DNA of 64,000 nt from Phocaeicola dorei (GCF_013009555.1 NZ_CP046176.1:1395501-1459500), one strand, 5' to 3'; positions 26,268 through 37,315 are shown, counted from the stretch's first letter. The notes: generated by a model not told the origin, from the letters alone. Program-made: numbers and translations.

Positions 26268-27626
26268 ATGAAGAAGACAGTAATATATATCATATTGTCG
26301 GGATGGATGCTTGCCGGCTGTGGCACATACAGCCGGTATCATCGCCCTGACCTCTCAACGGAGAATCTGTATCGGGACATGCCGGCGGACATTGATACAA
26401 TGACCATCGCGTCCCTGTCGTGGCGGGAAATGTTTACCGACCCGAAACTCCAGTCCTTGATTGAAACCGGACTTGAACGGAACGCAGACCTCAATGTGGC
26501 ACGGTTACGCGTGGAAGCGGCAGAAGCCGTCCTGATGACTGCCAGACTATCATATCTTCCATCACTGGGACTGACTGCCGAAGGTAATGCCAATAAACAT
26601 GACGGAGCAACGGCAAAGACATATAATGTGGGAGCGTCGGCAAGCTGGGAACTGGACATCTTCGGCAAACTTACGGCGGCAAAGCGTGGCGCAGCCGCCG
26701 CATTACAAGGAAGCCGTGCCTACCGGCAGGCCGTACAGACACAGCTTGTCGCCACTATTGCAGACAGTTACTACACCCTTGCCATGCTTGACGCACAAAT
26801 GACAATAAGTAACCGGACTTTGGAGAACTGGCGGACTACCGTACGCACTCTTGAAGCGTTGAAAAAAGTGGGGAAATCAAACGAGGCTGGCGTATTGCAG
26901 GCAAAGGCGAACGTGATGCGACTCGAAGCATCCCTGTTATCCATACGCAAGAGTATTTCCGAAACAGAAAACGCCCTGTCTGCGATACTTGCCATGCCGT
27001 CACACTCGATTGGACGAAGTGATCTGGCCGAGGCTGCTTTCCCCGATACTGTCTCGATCGGAGTCCCTTTGCAACTGCTTTCCAACCGTCCCGACGTGCG
27101 TCAGGCTGAAATGGAACTGGCGCAAGCATTCTACGCCACCAATGCGGCCCGTGCCGCCTTCTATCCCAATATTACCCTCTCGGGAATTCTTGGATGGACT
27201 AATAACGGCGGTGGCGTAATCGTAAATCCCGGACAATGGTTACTTAATGCCATCGGTTCCCTGACACAGCCGTTATTCAACCGGGGCGTAAACATCGCCA
27301 ACTTGAAGATAGCCAAAAGCCGTCAGGAAGAAGCCAAACTGTTGTTCCGGCAATCATTACTGAACGCAGGAAAGGAAGTGAACGATGCTCTGACCGCATG
27401 GCAGACGGCAAAATCGCAAATTGAAATCAATGCTCGGCAGGTTGAAACATTATGCGACGCTGTGCGAAAGACAGAATCGCTGATGCGTCATTCCAATACC
27501 ACCTATCTGGAAGTGCTGACCGCCAAACAGTCTCTTCTCGAAGCGGAAGTGCAACAGTTACAAACTCGTTTTGAACGCATACAAAGTATAATTAAACTTT
27601 ACCATGCGTTGGGAGGAGGAATGTAA
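26268..27626 (+). CDS. Outer membrane efflux channel lipoprotein (TolC/OprM, NodT type)
   Basis: A 452-aa outer membrane factor. The signal peptide ends in lipobox LAGC. Two repeated OEP domains follow (first near ASWRELFTD-like SWREMFTDPKLQSLIETGL; GASASWELDIFGK; second near RPDVRQAEMELAQAFYATN). It begins 1 bp after the pump stop. It completes the tripartite RND pump by providing the outer membrane duct. Confidence 0.93.
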   Translation: MKKTVIYIILSGWMLAGCGTYSRYHRPDLSTENLYRDMPADIDTMTIASLSWREMFTDPKLQSLIETGLERNADLNVARLRVEAAEAVLMTARLSYLPSLGLTAEGNANKHDGATAKTYNVGASASWELDIFGKLTAAKRGAAAALQGSRAYRQAVQTQLVATIADSYYTLAMLDAQMTISNRTLENWRTTVRTLEALKKVGKSNEAGVLQAKANVMRLEASLLSIRKSISETENALSAILAMPSHSIGRSDLAEAAFPDTVSIGVPLQLLSNRPDVRQAEMELAQAFYATNAARAAFYPNITLSGILGWTNNGGGVIVNPGQWLLNAIGSLTQPLFNRGVNIANLKIAKSRQEEAKLLFRQSLLNAGKEVNDALTAWQTAKSQIEINARQVETLCDAVRKTESLMRHSNTTYLEVLTAKQSLLEAEVQQLQTRFERIQSIIKLYHALGGGM

Positions 27627-27802
27627 CTTTACAAGAATTATAACCTAATACTGAACCATGTTGTGTAATTTTTATATTTCAGTCGTCATAAACTTATAAA
27701 TAAGTAATTTAGTATGCAAAAACAAATTAAAAAGTCTTCTCTTTTTTTGAAGAGAAGCAACACCTGACCCACTTCGCTACCGAACAGGATGTAGCAGAAG
27801 AA
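27627..27802. other. Intergenic gap after efflux cassette
   Basis: AT-rich gap. It contains an inverted repeat CTTCTC...GAAGAG around a T7 run at about 27739-27760, which could end transcription of the pump operon. The open frame of the downstream fragment runs back to about 27738 without an ATG. The right boundary of the efflux cassette probably lies in this stretch. Confidence 0.4.
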
Positions 27803-28069
27803 TTGTTTGAGTTACTCTTAGAAGCGAGAGAACTCTATCTTCAGGATGTGATTTTGAATGGCAAGCGGTATGACCGCTATGTGGATGACTTCATCAACAG
27901 TCATCGGTATATCAACTGCAACAGTGCAATTTGCCGAAACTGCCACGAGATGAACATCCACATCGTCAAGGGACTGCTGAACGAATGCGCCCACCTTATC
28001 CAGCCTCTTTTTGAGGCATCCGACTTCTCCTTTGAGAAGTGTATGGAGTTACAAAGGAAGTATGACCGC
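27738..28069 (+). pseudogene. Fragment of unknown gene, 5'-truncated
   Basis: An open frame without a good start codon that reads LTHFATEQDVAEELFELLLE and then a charged region with a possible metal-binding pair of cysteines (NSAICRNCHEMNIH). It shows no family I recognise. From about 28070 the sequence switches to glmS in another frame, so this is a broken 3'-truncated piece. TTG at 27803 could start a short protein, but it is probably not expressed usefully. Confidence 0.45.
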
Positions 28070-28343
28070 TCGGAACCGTTGCCGCCATACAGTTGGCACG
28101 GAGCAAGGGGGCTTTTGTGTATGGCATCTGCAACGTCGTGGGTGCCTCTATCCCAAGAAATACGGATTCCGGGACATACATCCATGTAGGACCTGAGATA
28201 GGTGTGGCTTCTACCAAGGCTTTTACAGGACAGGTAACGGTGCTGATGCTGCTTGCCCTCTGCGTGGGACAGATGCGTGGTACTGTGGATGATGCAACCG
28301 TAGAGAGGATTGTCCGGGAGTTGAAGAACATGCCCCTATATAT
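28070..28343 (+). pseudogene. glmS: glmS fragment, left part (second half of SIS domain 1 onward)
   Basis: This frame encodes GTVAAIQLARSKGAFVYG and then ICNVVGASIPRNTDSGTYIH, VGPEIGVASTKAFTGQVTVL and ELKNMPLY. It is unmistakably the middle of glucosamine-6-phosphate synthase (L-glutamine:fructose-6-phosphate aminotransferase), spanning the SIS1-SIS2 region. The N-terminal glutaminase and first SIS half are missing. It is cut at 28343 by the IS1380 composite transposon and resumes at 39471. Removing the insert and one TATAT copy restores LYIKDVLGLADK in frame. Confidence 0.88.
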
Positions 28344-29937
28344 CCTAAAATCCGCAAGCAATCTCAATGGCAATCTCAATTGCAGTAAAGAGCTTGAACA
28401 CTATGCATCATGATAGTATGAGCGTGAATTTTGTCCGATTTGTGCATACCTTCCCCTTACCCCACAATGCGACTTGAGGCAATACGCAGATTAAAACCAT
28501 AAGGAACGGACTTTATCCGAATCCAGTTTTGAAAGGTCTTGCATAAGCCCGGTTTTCAGTATAGATATTCAGCACGTATTGCCTTGCTGTCATGATCCAC
28601 TTGGCAGGTACGGAGATGAAGCTGAAGACAAAAGCCTTTATGCGACTCGTTTCCTTGAGCCCGAAAGCCTTGGTGTCAAGCTTGCTAATGATGGTCTTAT
28701 AGAAATTGTATATCAATGCCGTAAGCAGAAGGAATACGGTGTTCTCTGCCATGAACGACTTGGGGAGCCTGTTCCAGCCGAATCCGTTGTTCATATCATC
28801 GAATATACGCTCTTTGCCCCCACGCTTGTTGTAAAATTCGACGATGTCTCTTGTTGATGAGTCGTAATCGTTGGTAAGAATGCATCTGTAGGTGTATTCA
28901 CCTTCCCACAAGTCAAGCTCTCCATCCATGCGCTTTTGTCTCTGAATGACAAGACGATAGCACTTGCCTTCCCATTTCTCAACGAGAATGGAATTGAGTT
29001 CAAACTGGATGCCGTTGATTTCCTCCGTCTTCCATCCCCTCAGTGCAAACAAGTCATCGTAGAGCGAACTGTATCTGTTGGCGCGGATGTAGAAGTGCGT
29101 GCAATGCTTCTCTATCTCACTGACAATTTCCTTCGAGCACGAACCACAGTCGGCTCTGAAGCGATTCACACGGATGCTCTTGGCTTCCAGTAGGGCAAAG
29201 AATCTCTTGTGGGTCTCAGCCTGATAAAAGCGCACATTTGTGTTGCCATCGCTGTTCTCGACATAGACAATCATGTCACCGATGACATATACGCCAGATC
29301 TGTAGCCGAGGAACTTCTTGTATGTCGGTTTGGCATCATACTTCTCTGTTTCAAGGAACTGATGGTCGAAATCAACATCGTAGGATTCCACCTCATTCAG
29401 CTCACCGGTGGAAACCAAGGCGTTTACAAGTAAGGTGTTGAGCTTGTCTGCCGTATTGAAATCATAGGTCTTGCCCTTATCGGAAGTATATGAGATGTTT
29501 TCCTGTGTCAGTTCCTTGATGGCTCTGAGGATGGTATCAGAGCTGCATGTGCGCAAGGTCGGATTATACGAGAGATGACGCATCAGATGCGATGTTACAT
29601 CCTCCACGCATGAACCGCCACAGTAGTATACGCTCATCAGAGAACGAATAATTTCGCTGTACTGGTATCCGATGATACTGCGGCATCTCTGACCAAGTGT
29701 CTGGTCGATAATAGGTGAAAGCATGGAGTCAAATTGCTCCATGATTGAAAAAATTCCTCCAAAAGATGTGAGTTTTTCGGATTAAATTTGTACCTTTGCC
29801 ATGTCTTGTTACGATTTACGCTTGTTTTGAATTACAACACTAAGATAAGTGAAAAATCTGACATGACAAAATCCTGCAACTTTTTGTTGCTCAGGAACTT
29901 ATAAATAAAGTTAAATCAAAGTGTTGCGGAATTAAGG
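28344..29937 (-). mobile_element. IS1380-family insertion sequence, copy 1
   Basis: 1594 bp with imperfect terminal inverted repeats: CCTAAAATCCGCAAG at the left and, read inward from the right, CCTTAATTCCGCAACAC. The transposase is on the minus strand. The right end abuts mef with only 12 bp before its ATG. Confidence 0.85.
28513..29742 (-). CDS. IS1380-family transposase (N-terminally shortened)
   Basis: A 409-aa DDE transposase of the IS1380 family (IS612/IS942-like in Bacteroides). Typical segments are YQYSEIIRSLMSVYYCGGSC, VENSDGNTNVRF, FRADCGSCSKE and a terminal KWIMTARQYVLNIY. The catalytic DDE residues are probably in VDFDHQFLETEK, FRADCGS and the C-terminal ERIFDDMNNGFGWNRLP region. 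Compared with copy 2, the first 20 codons are cut off by an in-frame TAA a few codons after the original ATG at 29802. Translation would have to start at MEQFDS. Confidence 0.88.
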   Translation of the reverse strand: MEQFDSMLSPIIDQTLGQRCRSIIGYQYSEIIRSLMSVYYCGGSCVEDVTSHLMRHLSYNPTLRTCSSDTILRAIKELTQENISYTSDKGKTYDFNTADKLNTLLVNALVSTGELNEVESYDVDFDHQFLETEKYDAKPTYKKFLGYRSGVYVIGDMIVYVENSDGNTNVRFYQAETHKRFFALLEAKSIRVNRFRADCGSCSKEIVSEIEKHCTHFYIRANRYSSLYDDLFALRGWKTEEINGIQFELNSILVEKWEGKCYRLVIQRQKRMDGELDLWEGEYTYRCILTNDYDSSTRDIVEFYNKRGGKERIFDDMNNGFGWNRLPKSFMAENTVFLLLTALIYNFYKTIISKLDTKAFGLKETSRIKAFVFSFISVPAKWIMTARQYVLNIYTENRAYARPFKTGFG

Positions 29938-29949
29938 GAGATAATATAA

Positions 29950-31167
29950 ATGGAAAAATACAACAATTGGAAACTTAAGTTTTATACAATATGGGCAGGG
30001 CAGGCAGTATCATTAATCACTAGTGCCATCCTGCAAATGGCGATTATTTTTTACCTTACAGAAAAAACAGGATCTGCGATGGTCTTGTCTATGGCTTCAC
30101 TAGTTGGTTTTTTACCCTATGCGGTCTTTGGACCAGCCATTGGTGTATTAGTGGATCGTCATGATAGGAAGAAGATAATGATTGGTGCTGATTTAATTAT
30201 CGCAGCAGCTGGGGCCGTGCTAGCTATTGTTGCATTGTATATGGAGTTACCTATCTGGATGGTTATGGTAGTATTGTTTATCCGTAGCATTGGAACAGCT
30301 TTTCATACCCCGGCTCTCAATGCGGTTACGCCACTTTTAGTACCAGAAGAGCAGCTTACGAAATGTGCAGGCTATAGTCAGTCTTTGCAGTCTATAAGCT
30401 ATATTGTTAGTCCGGCGGTTGCAGCACTCTTATACTCCGTTTGGGGACTAAATGCTATTATTGCCATCGATGTATTGGGTGCTGTGATTGCATCTATTAC
30501 GGTAGCAATTGTACGTATTCCTAAGCTGGGTGATCAAGTGCAAAGTTTGAAACCAAATTTCATACGAGAAATGAAAGAAGGAATGGCTGTACTACGGCAA
30601 AATAAAGGATTATTTGCTTTATTACTCGTTGGAACATTATATATGTTTGTTTATATGCCCATAAATGCTTTATATCCTTTAATCACTATGGAATATTTTA
30701 ATGGTACACCGATGCATATTTCTATTACGGAGATTGCTTATGCCTCTGGTATGTTGATAGGGGGTCTATTATTAGGGTTATTTGGGAATTACCAAAAGCG
30801 AATCTTATTAATAACGGCATCCATTTTTATGATGGGGATAAGCTTAACCATTTCAGGATTACTTCCCCAAAGTGGATTTTTCATATTTGTAGTCTGCTGT
30901 GCAATAATGGGGCTTTCGGTGCCATTTTATAGCGGTGTGCAAACAGCTCTTTTTCAGGAGAAAATTAAGCTTGAATATTTAGGACGTGTATTTTCTTTAA
31001 CTGGAAGTATCATGTCTCTTGCTATGCCAATTGGGTTAATTCTTTCTGGATTCTTTGCTGATAGAATCGGTGTAAATCATTGGTTTTTACTATCAGGTAT
31101 TTTAATTATTTGCATTGCTATCGTTTGCCCAATGATAACTGAGATTAGAAAATTAGATGCAAAATAA
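29950..31167 (+). CDS. mef: Macrolide efflux MFS transporter, Mef family
   Basis: A 405-aa, 12-helix major facilitator that exports 14- and 15-membered macrolides by proton antiport. The sequence closely follows Mef(A)/Mef(E) from recall (MEKYNNWKLKFYTIWAGQ; VLVDRHDRKKIMIGADLI; GTAFHTPALNAVTPLLVPEE) but diverges in the C-terminal half, as the Bacteroides variant mef(En2) does. The allele cannot be fixed without a database. The AGGGAG ribosome-binding stretch is partly supplied by the IS1380 end. It is the first gene of an AT-rich resistance operon. No msr partner is present. Confidence 0.92.
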   Translation: MEKYNNWKLKFYTIWAGQAVSLITSAILQMAIIFYLTEKTGSAMVLSMASLVGFLPYAVFGPAIGVLVDRHDRKKIMIGADLIIAAAGAVLAIVALYMELPIWMVMVVLFIRSIGTAFHTPALNAVTPLLVPEEQLTKCAGYSQSLQSISYIVSPAVAALLYSVWGLNAIIAIDVLGAVIASITVAIVRIPKLGDQVQSLKPNFIREMKEGMAVLRQNKGLFALLLVGTLYMFVYMPINALYPLITMEYFNGTPMHISITEIAYASGMLIGGLLLGLFGNYQKRILLITASIFMMGISLTISGLLPQSGFFIFVVCCAIMGLSVPFYSGVQTALFQEKIKLEYLGRVFSLTGSIMSLAMPIGLILSGFFADRIGVNHWFLLSGILIICIAIVCPMITEIRKLDAK

Positions 31168-31181
31168 AGGAGTGTGTTCGT

Positions 31182-32021
31182 ATGATATATAATATTATTC
31201 AATCAGTGACAGAAAAATTATCCTCTTTGCCTTTTATAGAAGGCATCGTATTAGGGGGATCCCGTGCAAGAGGTACCCATACAGAGGATTCTGATATAGA
31301 TATCGGAATTTATTACAATCAAGAATCATTTGACCTGACAGCGATTAACCAAATTGCTACAGAGTTGGATGATGAGAATAGAAACAACCTTGTTGTACCT
31401 CCCGGAGCGTGGGGTGATTGGGTCAATGGAGGCGGATGGTTAGTTATTAACGGGTATCATGTTGACTTAATTTTACGTGATATTAAACGGGTGGTACAAA
31501 TAATCAAAGATACGGAGCAAGGAATTGCTACTGCTAATTATCAGACGGGGCATCCCCATGGATATATAAGTGCTATGTATCGAGGAGAATTAGCGATTAG
31601 CAAAATACTATATGCTAATGATGAAAACTTTTATGAGTTTAAAAAGCAAGCAGAACGTTATCCAACCGCTTTGCAGAAAGGATTAACTGAATTTTTTATG
31701 TTTGAGGCAGGTTTCTCTTTAATGTTTGCTGAGAACAATATAGATAAAGACGATGTATCCTATGTTTGCGGGCATTGCTTTCGAAGCATATCTTCCCTTA
31801 ATCAAGTCTTATTTGCAGTAAATAAAGAATACTGTATAAATGAAAAAAAGGCTGTTAAGATGATCGAGGATTTTAAGATCAAGCCAAGCGATTACAAGGA
31901 AAGGGTCGATAAGGTTATTTCCTTAATATCAACTAATGTAGATTGTACAAGAAAAGGAATAGAGATTCTTCAAAGACTAGTAAATGAGGTTGAATACCTG
32001 AAAGGAGCCCATATTCAATGA
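31182..32021 (+). CDS. Nucleotidyltransferase, probable antibiotic-modifying
   Basis: A 279-aa protein with a polymerase-beta-type nucleotidyltransferase motif close to the N-terminus (GGSRARGTHTEDSDIDIG, with the paired Asp as metal ligands). A helical C-terminal domain follows (about 120-270). The family includes lincosamide (Lnu) and aminoglycoside (ANT) nucleotidyltransferases. The length is nearer to Lnu(B)/Lnu(F) or ANT types than to the short Lnu(A)/(C). The operon position between mef and vat favours a resistance role. The drug is undecided. A good AAGGAG site precedes the ATG, and the stop overlaps the vat start. Confidence 0.72.
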   Translation: MIYNIIQSVTEKLSSLPFIEGIVLGGSRARGTHTEDSDIDIGIYYNQESFDLTAINQIATELDDENRNNLVVPPGAWGDWVNGGGWLVINGYHVDLILRDIKRVVQIIKDTEQGIATANYQTGHPHGYISAMYRGELAISKILYANDENFYEFKKQAERYPTALQKGLTEFFMFEAGFSLMFAENNIDKDDVSYVCGHCFRSISSLNQVLFAVNKEYCINEKKAVKMIEDFKIKPSDYKERVDKVISLISTNVDCTRKGIEILQRLVNEVEYLKGAHIQ

Positions 32022-32677
32022 CGGGGCCAGATAAGAAAAAGCTTTATCCGAATGAAAATATAAAGACGGTTTGCTATATAAGTAATCTACCTAAAAGACC
32101 AAATGTTGAGATTGGTGAATACACTTATTACAGCGACAATAATAAATCTCCTGAGAAATTTTATGATAATATAGAGCACCACTACGAATTTCTTGGAGAT
32201 AAACTCATTATAGGCAAGTTCTGTGCAATTGCAGCGGGTGTTAAGTTTATCATGAATGGTGCAAATCATAGAATGGATGGAATTACAACCTATCCCTTTA
32301 ATATCTTTGGCTGTGGATGGGAAAAAGTGACTCCTACAATAGAACAACTTCCTTTTAAGGGTGACACAGTGATTGGCAATGATGTGTGGATATGTCAAAA
32401 TGTAACCATAATGCCAGGTGTTAAAATTGGAGATGGTGCGATTATTGCTGCTAACTCAACAGTAGTAAAAAGTGTTGAACCCTATTCAATATATGGTGGG
32501 AATCCAGCTAAGTTTATCAAAAAACGCTTTAGTGACGAAAAGATTGAATTCTTGCTAAAGCTAGAGTGGTGGAACTGGAGCGAAGAGGAAATATTTGATA
32601 ATCTTGAAATTCTAACATCCGAAGCAGGGTTAGAGGAATTAATGAATAAATATTCGAAAAGAGATGAAATAAATTAA
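32018..32677 (+). CDS. vat: Streptogramin A O-acetyltransferase, Vat family
   Basis: A 219-aa left-handed beta-helix (hexapeptide) acetyltransferase that inactivates streptogramin A. Vat hallmarks are GEYTYYSD, the HHYEFLGDKLIIGKFCAI segment, the catalytic His in MNGANHRMDG (about residue 85), and NVTIMPGVKIGDGAIIAANS. From memory it resembles Vat(E) in its first half and Vat(D) in its middle, so it may be a distinct allele. The usual WIG or WFG before the nucleotide-binding loop reads WIC here. Its start overlaps the upstream stop (ATGA). Confidence 0.88.
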   Translation: MTGPDKKKLYPNENIKTVCYISNLPKRPNVEIGEYTYYSDNNKSPEKFYDNIEHHYEFLGDKLIIGKFCAIAAGVKFIMNGANHRMDGITTYPFNIFGCGWEKVTPTIEQLPFKGDTVIGNDVWICQNVTIMPGVKIGDGAIIAANSTVVKSVEPYSIYGGNPAKFIKKRFSDEKIEFLLKLEWWNWSEEEIFDNLEILTSEAGLEELMNKYSKRDEIN

Positions 32678-32768
32678 GGAGGGGTTATAATGAACAAAGT
32701 AAATATAAAAGATAGTCAAAATTTTATTACTTCAAAATATCACATAGAAAAAATAATGAATTGCATAA

Positions 32769-34324
<1,556 letters not shown>

Positions 34325-34327
34325 TAA

Positions 34328-34800
34328 AAACAATAGGCCACATGCAACTGTAAATGTTTAGTTATAGGTAGGGTAGCATAAGTTAAAATGCTATTCTGCC
34401 TTTTAAAAGTATGGTATACATTCCAGAGAGAGATTGGATATGTTCCCGCCTACCGATAGTGCCAAAAACGTAGTGGATATGTTTCCGAGAACGGATACGC
34501 TCAAATGACATTCATTCTGTCCTCTCGAGCCATGTTGAGAGCGTGGTTCTGTTGACTAAAGTACATAATTGATAGTGTGAAAATGCTTGAAATATAAGGC
34601 TTATCCGAGGATTTGGACGTAAATCCAGGTCCTCGGATTTTCCGCGTTTTAGAGGCTGCAAAGAGATGAATTTTTATAGTTGGATAGACAGAAGTGTTGA
34701 TTTGGGGTTGGATAGACAAAAATATTGACATAAGACCATTGCCATAACCTAAGAGAAGAAGAACGGAGAGAAATAACTTTTTAAACGAGGGGGAATTCAG
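34328..34800. other. Gene-free stretch between erm(G) and methyltransferase
   Basis: AT-rich sequence of Firmicutes appearance. A likely terminator (GGTAGCATA...TGCTATTCTGCC then TTTT) follows erm(G) at about 34369-34406. A GC hairpin (AATCCGAGGACC-type arms around 34612-34640) and two direct copies of TTGGATAGACA (about 34680 and 34709) suggest remnants of other mobile DNA. No credible gene is seen. Confidence 0.4.
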
Positions 34801-35541
34801 ATGAAAGAAAACAAATATGATGATAATATATTTTTTCAAAAATACAGTCAAATGAGTCGCTCACAGCAGGGACTAGCCGGTGCAGGAGAATGGGAAACAT
34901 TGAGAAAGCTGCTGCCGGATTTTAAAGATAAGCGTGTGCTTGATTTAGGATGCGGCTATGGATGGCACTGTATTTATGCGATGGAACACGGAGCGTCTTC
35001 TGTTGTAGGTGTTGATATTTCTCATAAAATGCTCGAGGTAGCCAAAGAAAAAACACATTTTCCACAGGTTGAATATAAATGCTGTGCTATAGAAGATGTG
35101 GAATTCCCAGAGGAGAGTTTTGATGTAATATTAAGTTCACTTGCGTTTCACTATGTAGCAGATTATGAGATTTTAGTAAAAAAGATATATAGAATACTGA
35201 AGTCTGGTGGTAATCTAGTTTTTACGGTTGAACATCCTGTTTTTACTGCCTATGGAACACAAGACTGGCATTATAACGAAAAAGGAGAAATACTGCATTT
35301 TCCGGTGGATAATTATTATTATGAGGGCAAACGGACAGCTGTGTTTTTGGGAGAAAAGGTTACAAAATATCATAGAACACTGACCACATATCTAAATACA
35401 CTGCTTTCAAATGGTTTTATAATAAATCATATTGTGGAGCCGCAGCCGCCGGAAAACATGATGGATATTCCGGGGATGCAGGATGAAATGCGCCGTCCCA
35501 TGATGCTGATTGTATCGGCGAACAAAAAAGTGTATAGATAG
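34801..35541 (+). CDS. Class I SAM-dependent methyltransferase
   Basis: A 246-aa protein with the Rossmann methyltransferase motif I VLDLGCGYGWHCIYA (about residues 46-60), acidic motif II VVGVDIS, and motif IV in VILSSLAFHYV. It is of the UbiE/small-molecule type, with no rRNA-specific motifs. The sequence is AT-rich with a strong GAGGGGG ribosome site and resembles Firmicutes genes. It belongs to the imported resistance cluster, but its substrate is unknown. Confidence 0.85.
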   Translation: MKENKYDDNIFFQKYSQMSRSQQGLAGAGEWETLRKLLPDFKDKRVLDLGCGYGWHCIYAMEHGASSVVGVDISHKMLEVAKEKTHFPQVEYKCCAIEDVEFPEESFDVILSSLAFHYVADYEILVKKIYRILKSGGNLVFTVEHPVFTAYGTQDWHYNEKGEILHFPVDNYYYEGKRTAVFLGEKVTKYHRTLTTYLNTLLSNGFIINHIVEPQPPENMMDIPGMQDEMRRPMMLIVSANKKVYR

Positions 35542-35578
35542 AACTAAAACACCTATAAGATATAAATGGAGGTAATTT

Positions 35579-36073
35579 ATGTTTAAAGAAAAAATTATTA
35601 TAGAGATGAAAGAAGTATTCAAAGAAATTCCTTTTGGCATAGAGCATACTTTCAAAGTTTTGAAAAATGCAGAAGATATAATGAAAGGAGAAAATATCGG
35701 AGAGGAAGAAAAAGAATTCATCAGTATTATTGCTATACTACATGATATTGGTGCGGTTGAAGCACAAAAAAAATACGGTTCTATTGATGGTGTCTATCAA
35801 GAAAAGGAAGGACCAGAAGTAGCGAAAGAAATATTAAAAAAGGTAGGCTATAACAAAAATATTGATAGAATATGCTTTATAATAGGCAACCATCATACTC
35901 CATCTAAAATTGATGGACTTGATTTTCAAATACAATGGGAAGCTGATTTGCTTGAAAATTTAACGGTTATGGATAAAGAAAAAGAACAGGAAAAGATAAA
36001 AAAGTGTATAGATGAAAACTTTAAAACAAACACAGGAAAAAGGATAGCTTATAATCGCTTTATTTTAGATTAG
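35579..36073 (+). CDS. HD-domain phosphohydrolase
   Basis: A 164-aa protein with the HD metal-binding motif AILHDIGAVEAQKK and the downstream histidines in GNHHTPSKIDG, typical of HD hydrolases acting on phosphoesters or nucleotides. It follows the methyltransferase by 37 bp with a GGAGG site. AT-rich and Firmicutes-like. It has no known resistance role and may be a passenger of the transferred segment. Confidence 0.82.
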   Translation: MFKEKIIIEMKEVFKEIPFGIEHTFKVLKNAEDIMKGENIGEEEKEFISIIAILHDIGAVEAQKKYGSIDGVYQEKEGPEVAKEILKKVGYNKNIDRICFIIGNHHTPSKIDGLDFQIQWEADLLENLTVMDKEKEQEKIKKCIDENFKTNTGKRIAYNRFILD

Positions 36074-36100
36074 TAGTAGATTATTACAGTTATGTATTTT

Positions 36101-37155
36101 ACTCAAGTTTCGGATTTAGGTTTTATGCAGTCTGAGCGATCAGTTGCATGGCCTTGAACCTGCGGTTATCCCGTATAATTTGCTCCATCAATTCGTTCTC
36201 GTCAATGGTAAAAATCTCAGCCACGATTGCTATTACATCAATAATGATTGACCAGATCTTTTCCACGACGGTGAGCTCGTGTACGCCTTCATATATATCG
36301 GCGAACAATCCTCCAATGGTCTCTTCACCATGCTCTTCAGGCGCTCAAGCTTGGATACGAAATACTCTTCCTTGCGTTTTTCGGTCTGGCAGTCTCTGTC
36401 ACGCTTGCGGTTGTAGCGCCTCTCGCGCTGCCGGGCCGTAAGACCTTGTTCCTTGCCATCGACCTTCCCTCTCTCGCCGTGAATCGAGAAGTCCACGACA
36501 AATTGAGAGCGGCCGTCGCTCCAGCACAGGGCCAGCAGCTTGTAGCCGAGAATGCACCGCTGAAACACGTGCGAGAATATCTTGCCAATACACTCCATCC
36601 TCAATCCGGTCTTCGGCAGGTCGGAATCATCCACAATAAGCACTGCCGGAAGATGGCTCTTTTGATAGTCTTTCCTTATGGTCACGGCCTTGATGAGATG
36701 ACAGGCGATGTGCCAGATGATGTTGCTAGTCTATATTGTCCTTGGCCATAAACGAATAGAGTAGGTCCTTCTTACCCCCGAACAGTTTCGAGATTGACGA
36801 TCCGGCATAATGAGAAAAACCCGGGACGGCCATAAACGGCAGAATCAATATGATCTGGAAAAGTTGAAGGTTGGTAAGCTGACAGTTCTCACGTTTTTTC
36901 CCTCCGAGATCTTTGTCTGAAATCCTCATCCCCTCAAGGAGGGTCATAAACTTGGAAAATGCGGGATTGATTCGTTTTCCCGTGAAAAAGTTGCGGATCT
37001 CCGATGGAATTTTTGTAATTTTGCTCATGGCTTTGAGTGATTGTAATTAGTTGTTTGGGCACCTCTAAATTACTAAATTTCCGTGACATACGGAAATCCT
37101 CAAAGCCTTTTTTATGCCCAAATCTATCCTCTCAACCTAAATCCGAAACTTGAGT
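36101..37155 (-). mobile_element. IS4-like insertion sequence relic
   Basis: About 1055 bp bounded by perfect 22-bp inverted repeats (36101-36122 and 37134-37155; the outer end reads ACTCAAGTTTCGGATTTAGG). The transposase inside is broken. No clear target duplication is visible. Confidence 0.78.
36123..37028 (-). pseudogene. Broken IS4-type transposase
   Basis: Three frame segments form one transposase-like protein: 37028-36726 (MSKITKIPSEIRNFFTGKRI and on), then 36685-36300 (LPAVLIVDDSDLPKTG, the first DDE Asp region; GYKLLALCWSDG), then about 36320-36123 (GGLFADIYEGVHELTVVEKI and on). Two frame changes are needed, near 36700 and near 36320. At about 300 codons it is shorter than usual IS4 transposases, so an internal deletion is likely. 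Not functional. Confidence 0.75.
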
Positions 37156-37171
37156 AAATTATAATTATGAG

Positions 37172-37315
37172 ATGCTACGTGCTTTTGTTCAATATACCCT
37201 AAACGTCGATTTAAATGCGCCTGTGATAAAGGATTTAGTTGAAAAGTATAAGGATATAGAACAATTTAATAGGAGCATAACAGATAAATACGTTGCAATA
37301 TGTAAACGCTTTTAA
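37172..37315 (+). pseudogene. 3' fragment of an AT-rich gene
   Basis: A 47-aa tail MLRAFVQYTLNVDLNAPVIK and on, ending ITDKYVAICKRF, right after the IS4-like relic. Its low GC content matches the resistance cluster. It looks like the end of a gene whose front was lost when the IS inserted. Family not recognised. Confidence 0.4.

Noticed and set aside
28454..29938. IS1380 copy 1 ends set at CCCTTACCCC (28454)
   Set aside because: This motif is internal in both copies. True ends with CCGCAA-containing inverted repeats lie about 110 bp further left and give equal 1594-bp lengths and a TATAT target duplication.
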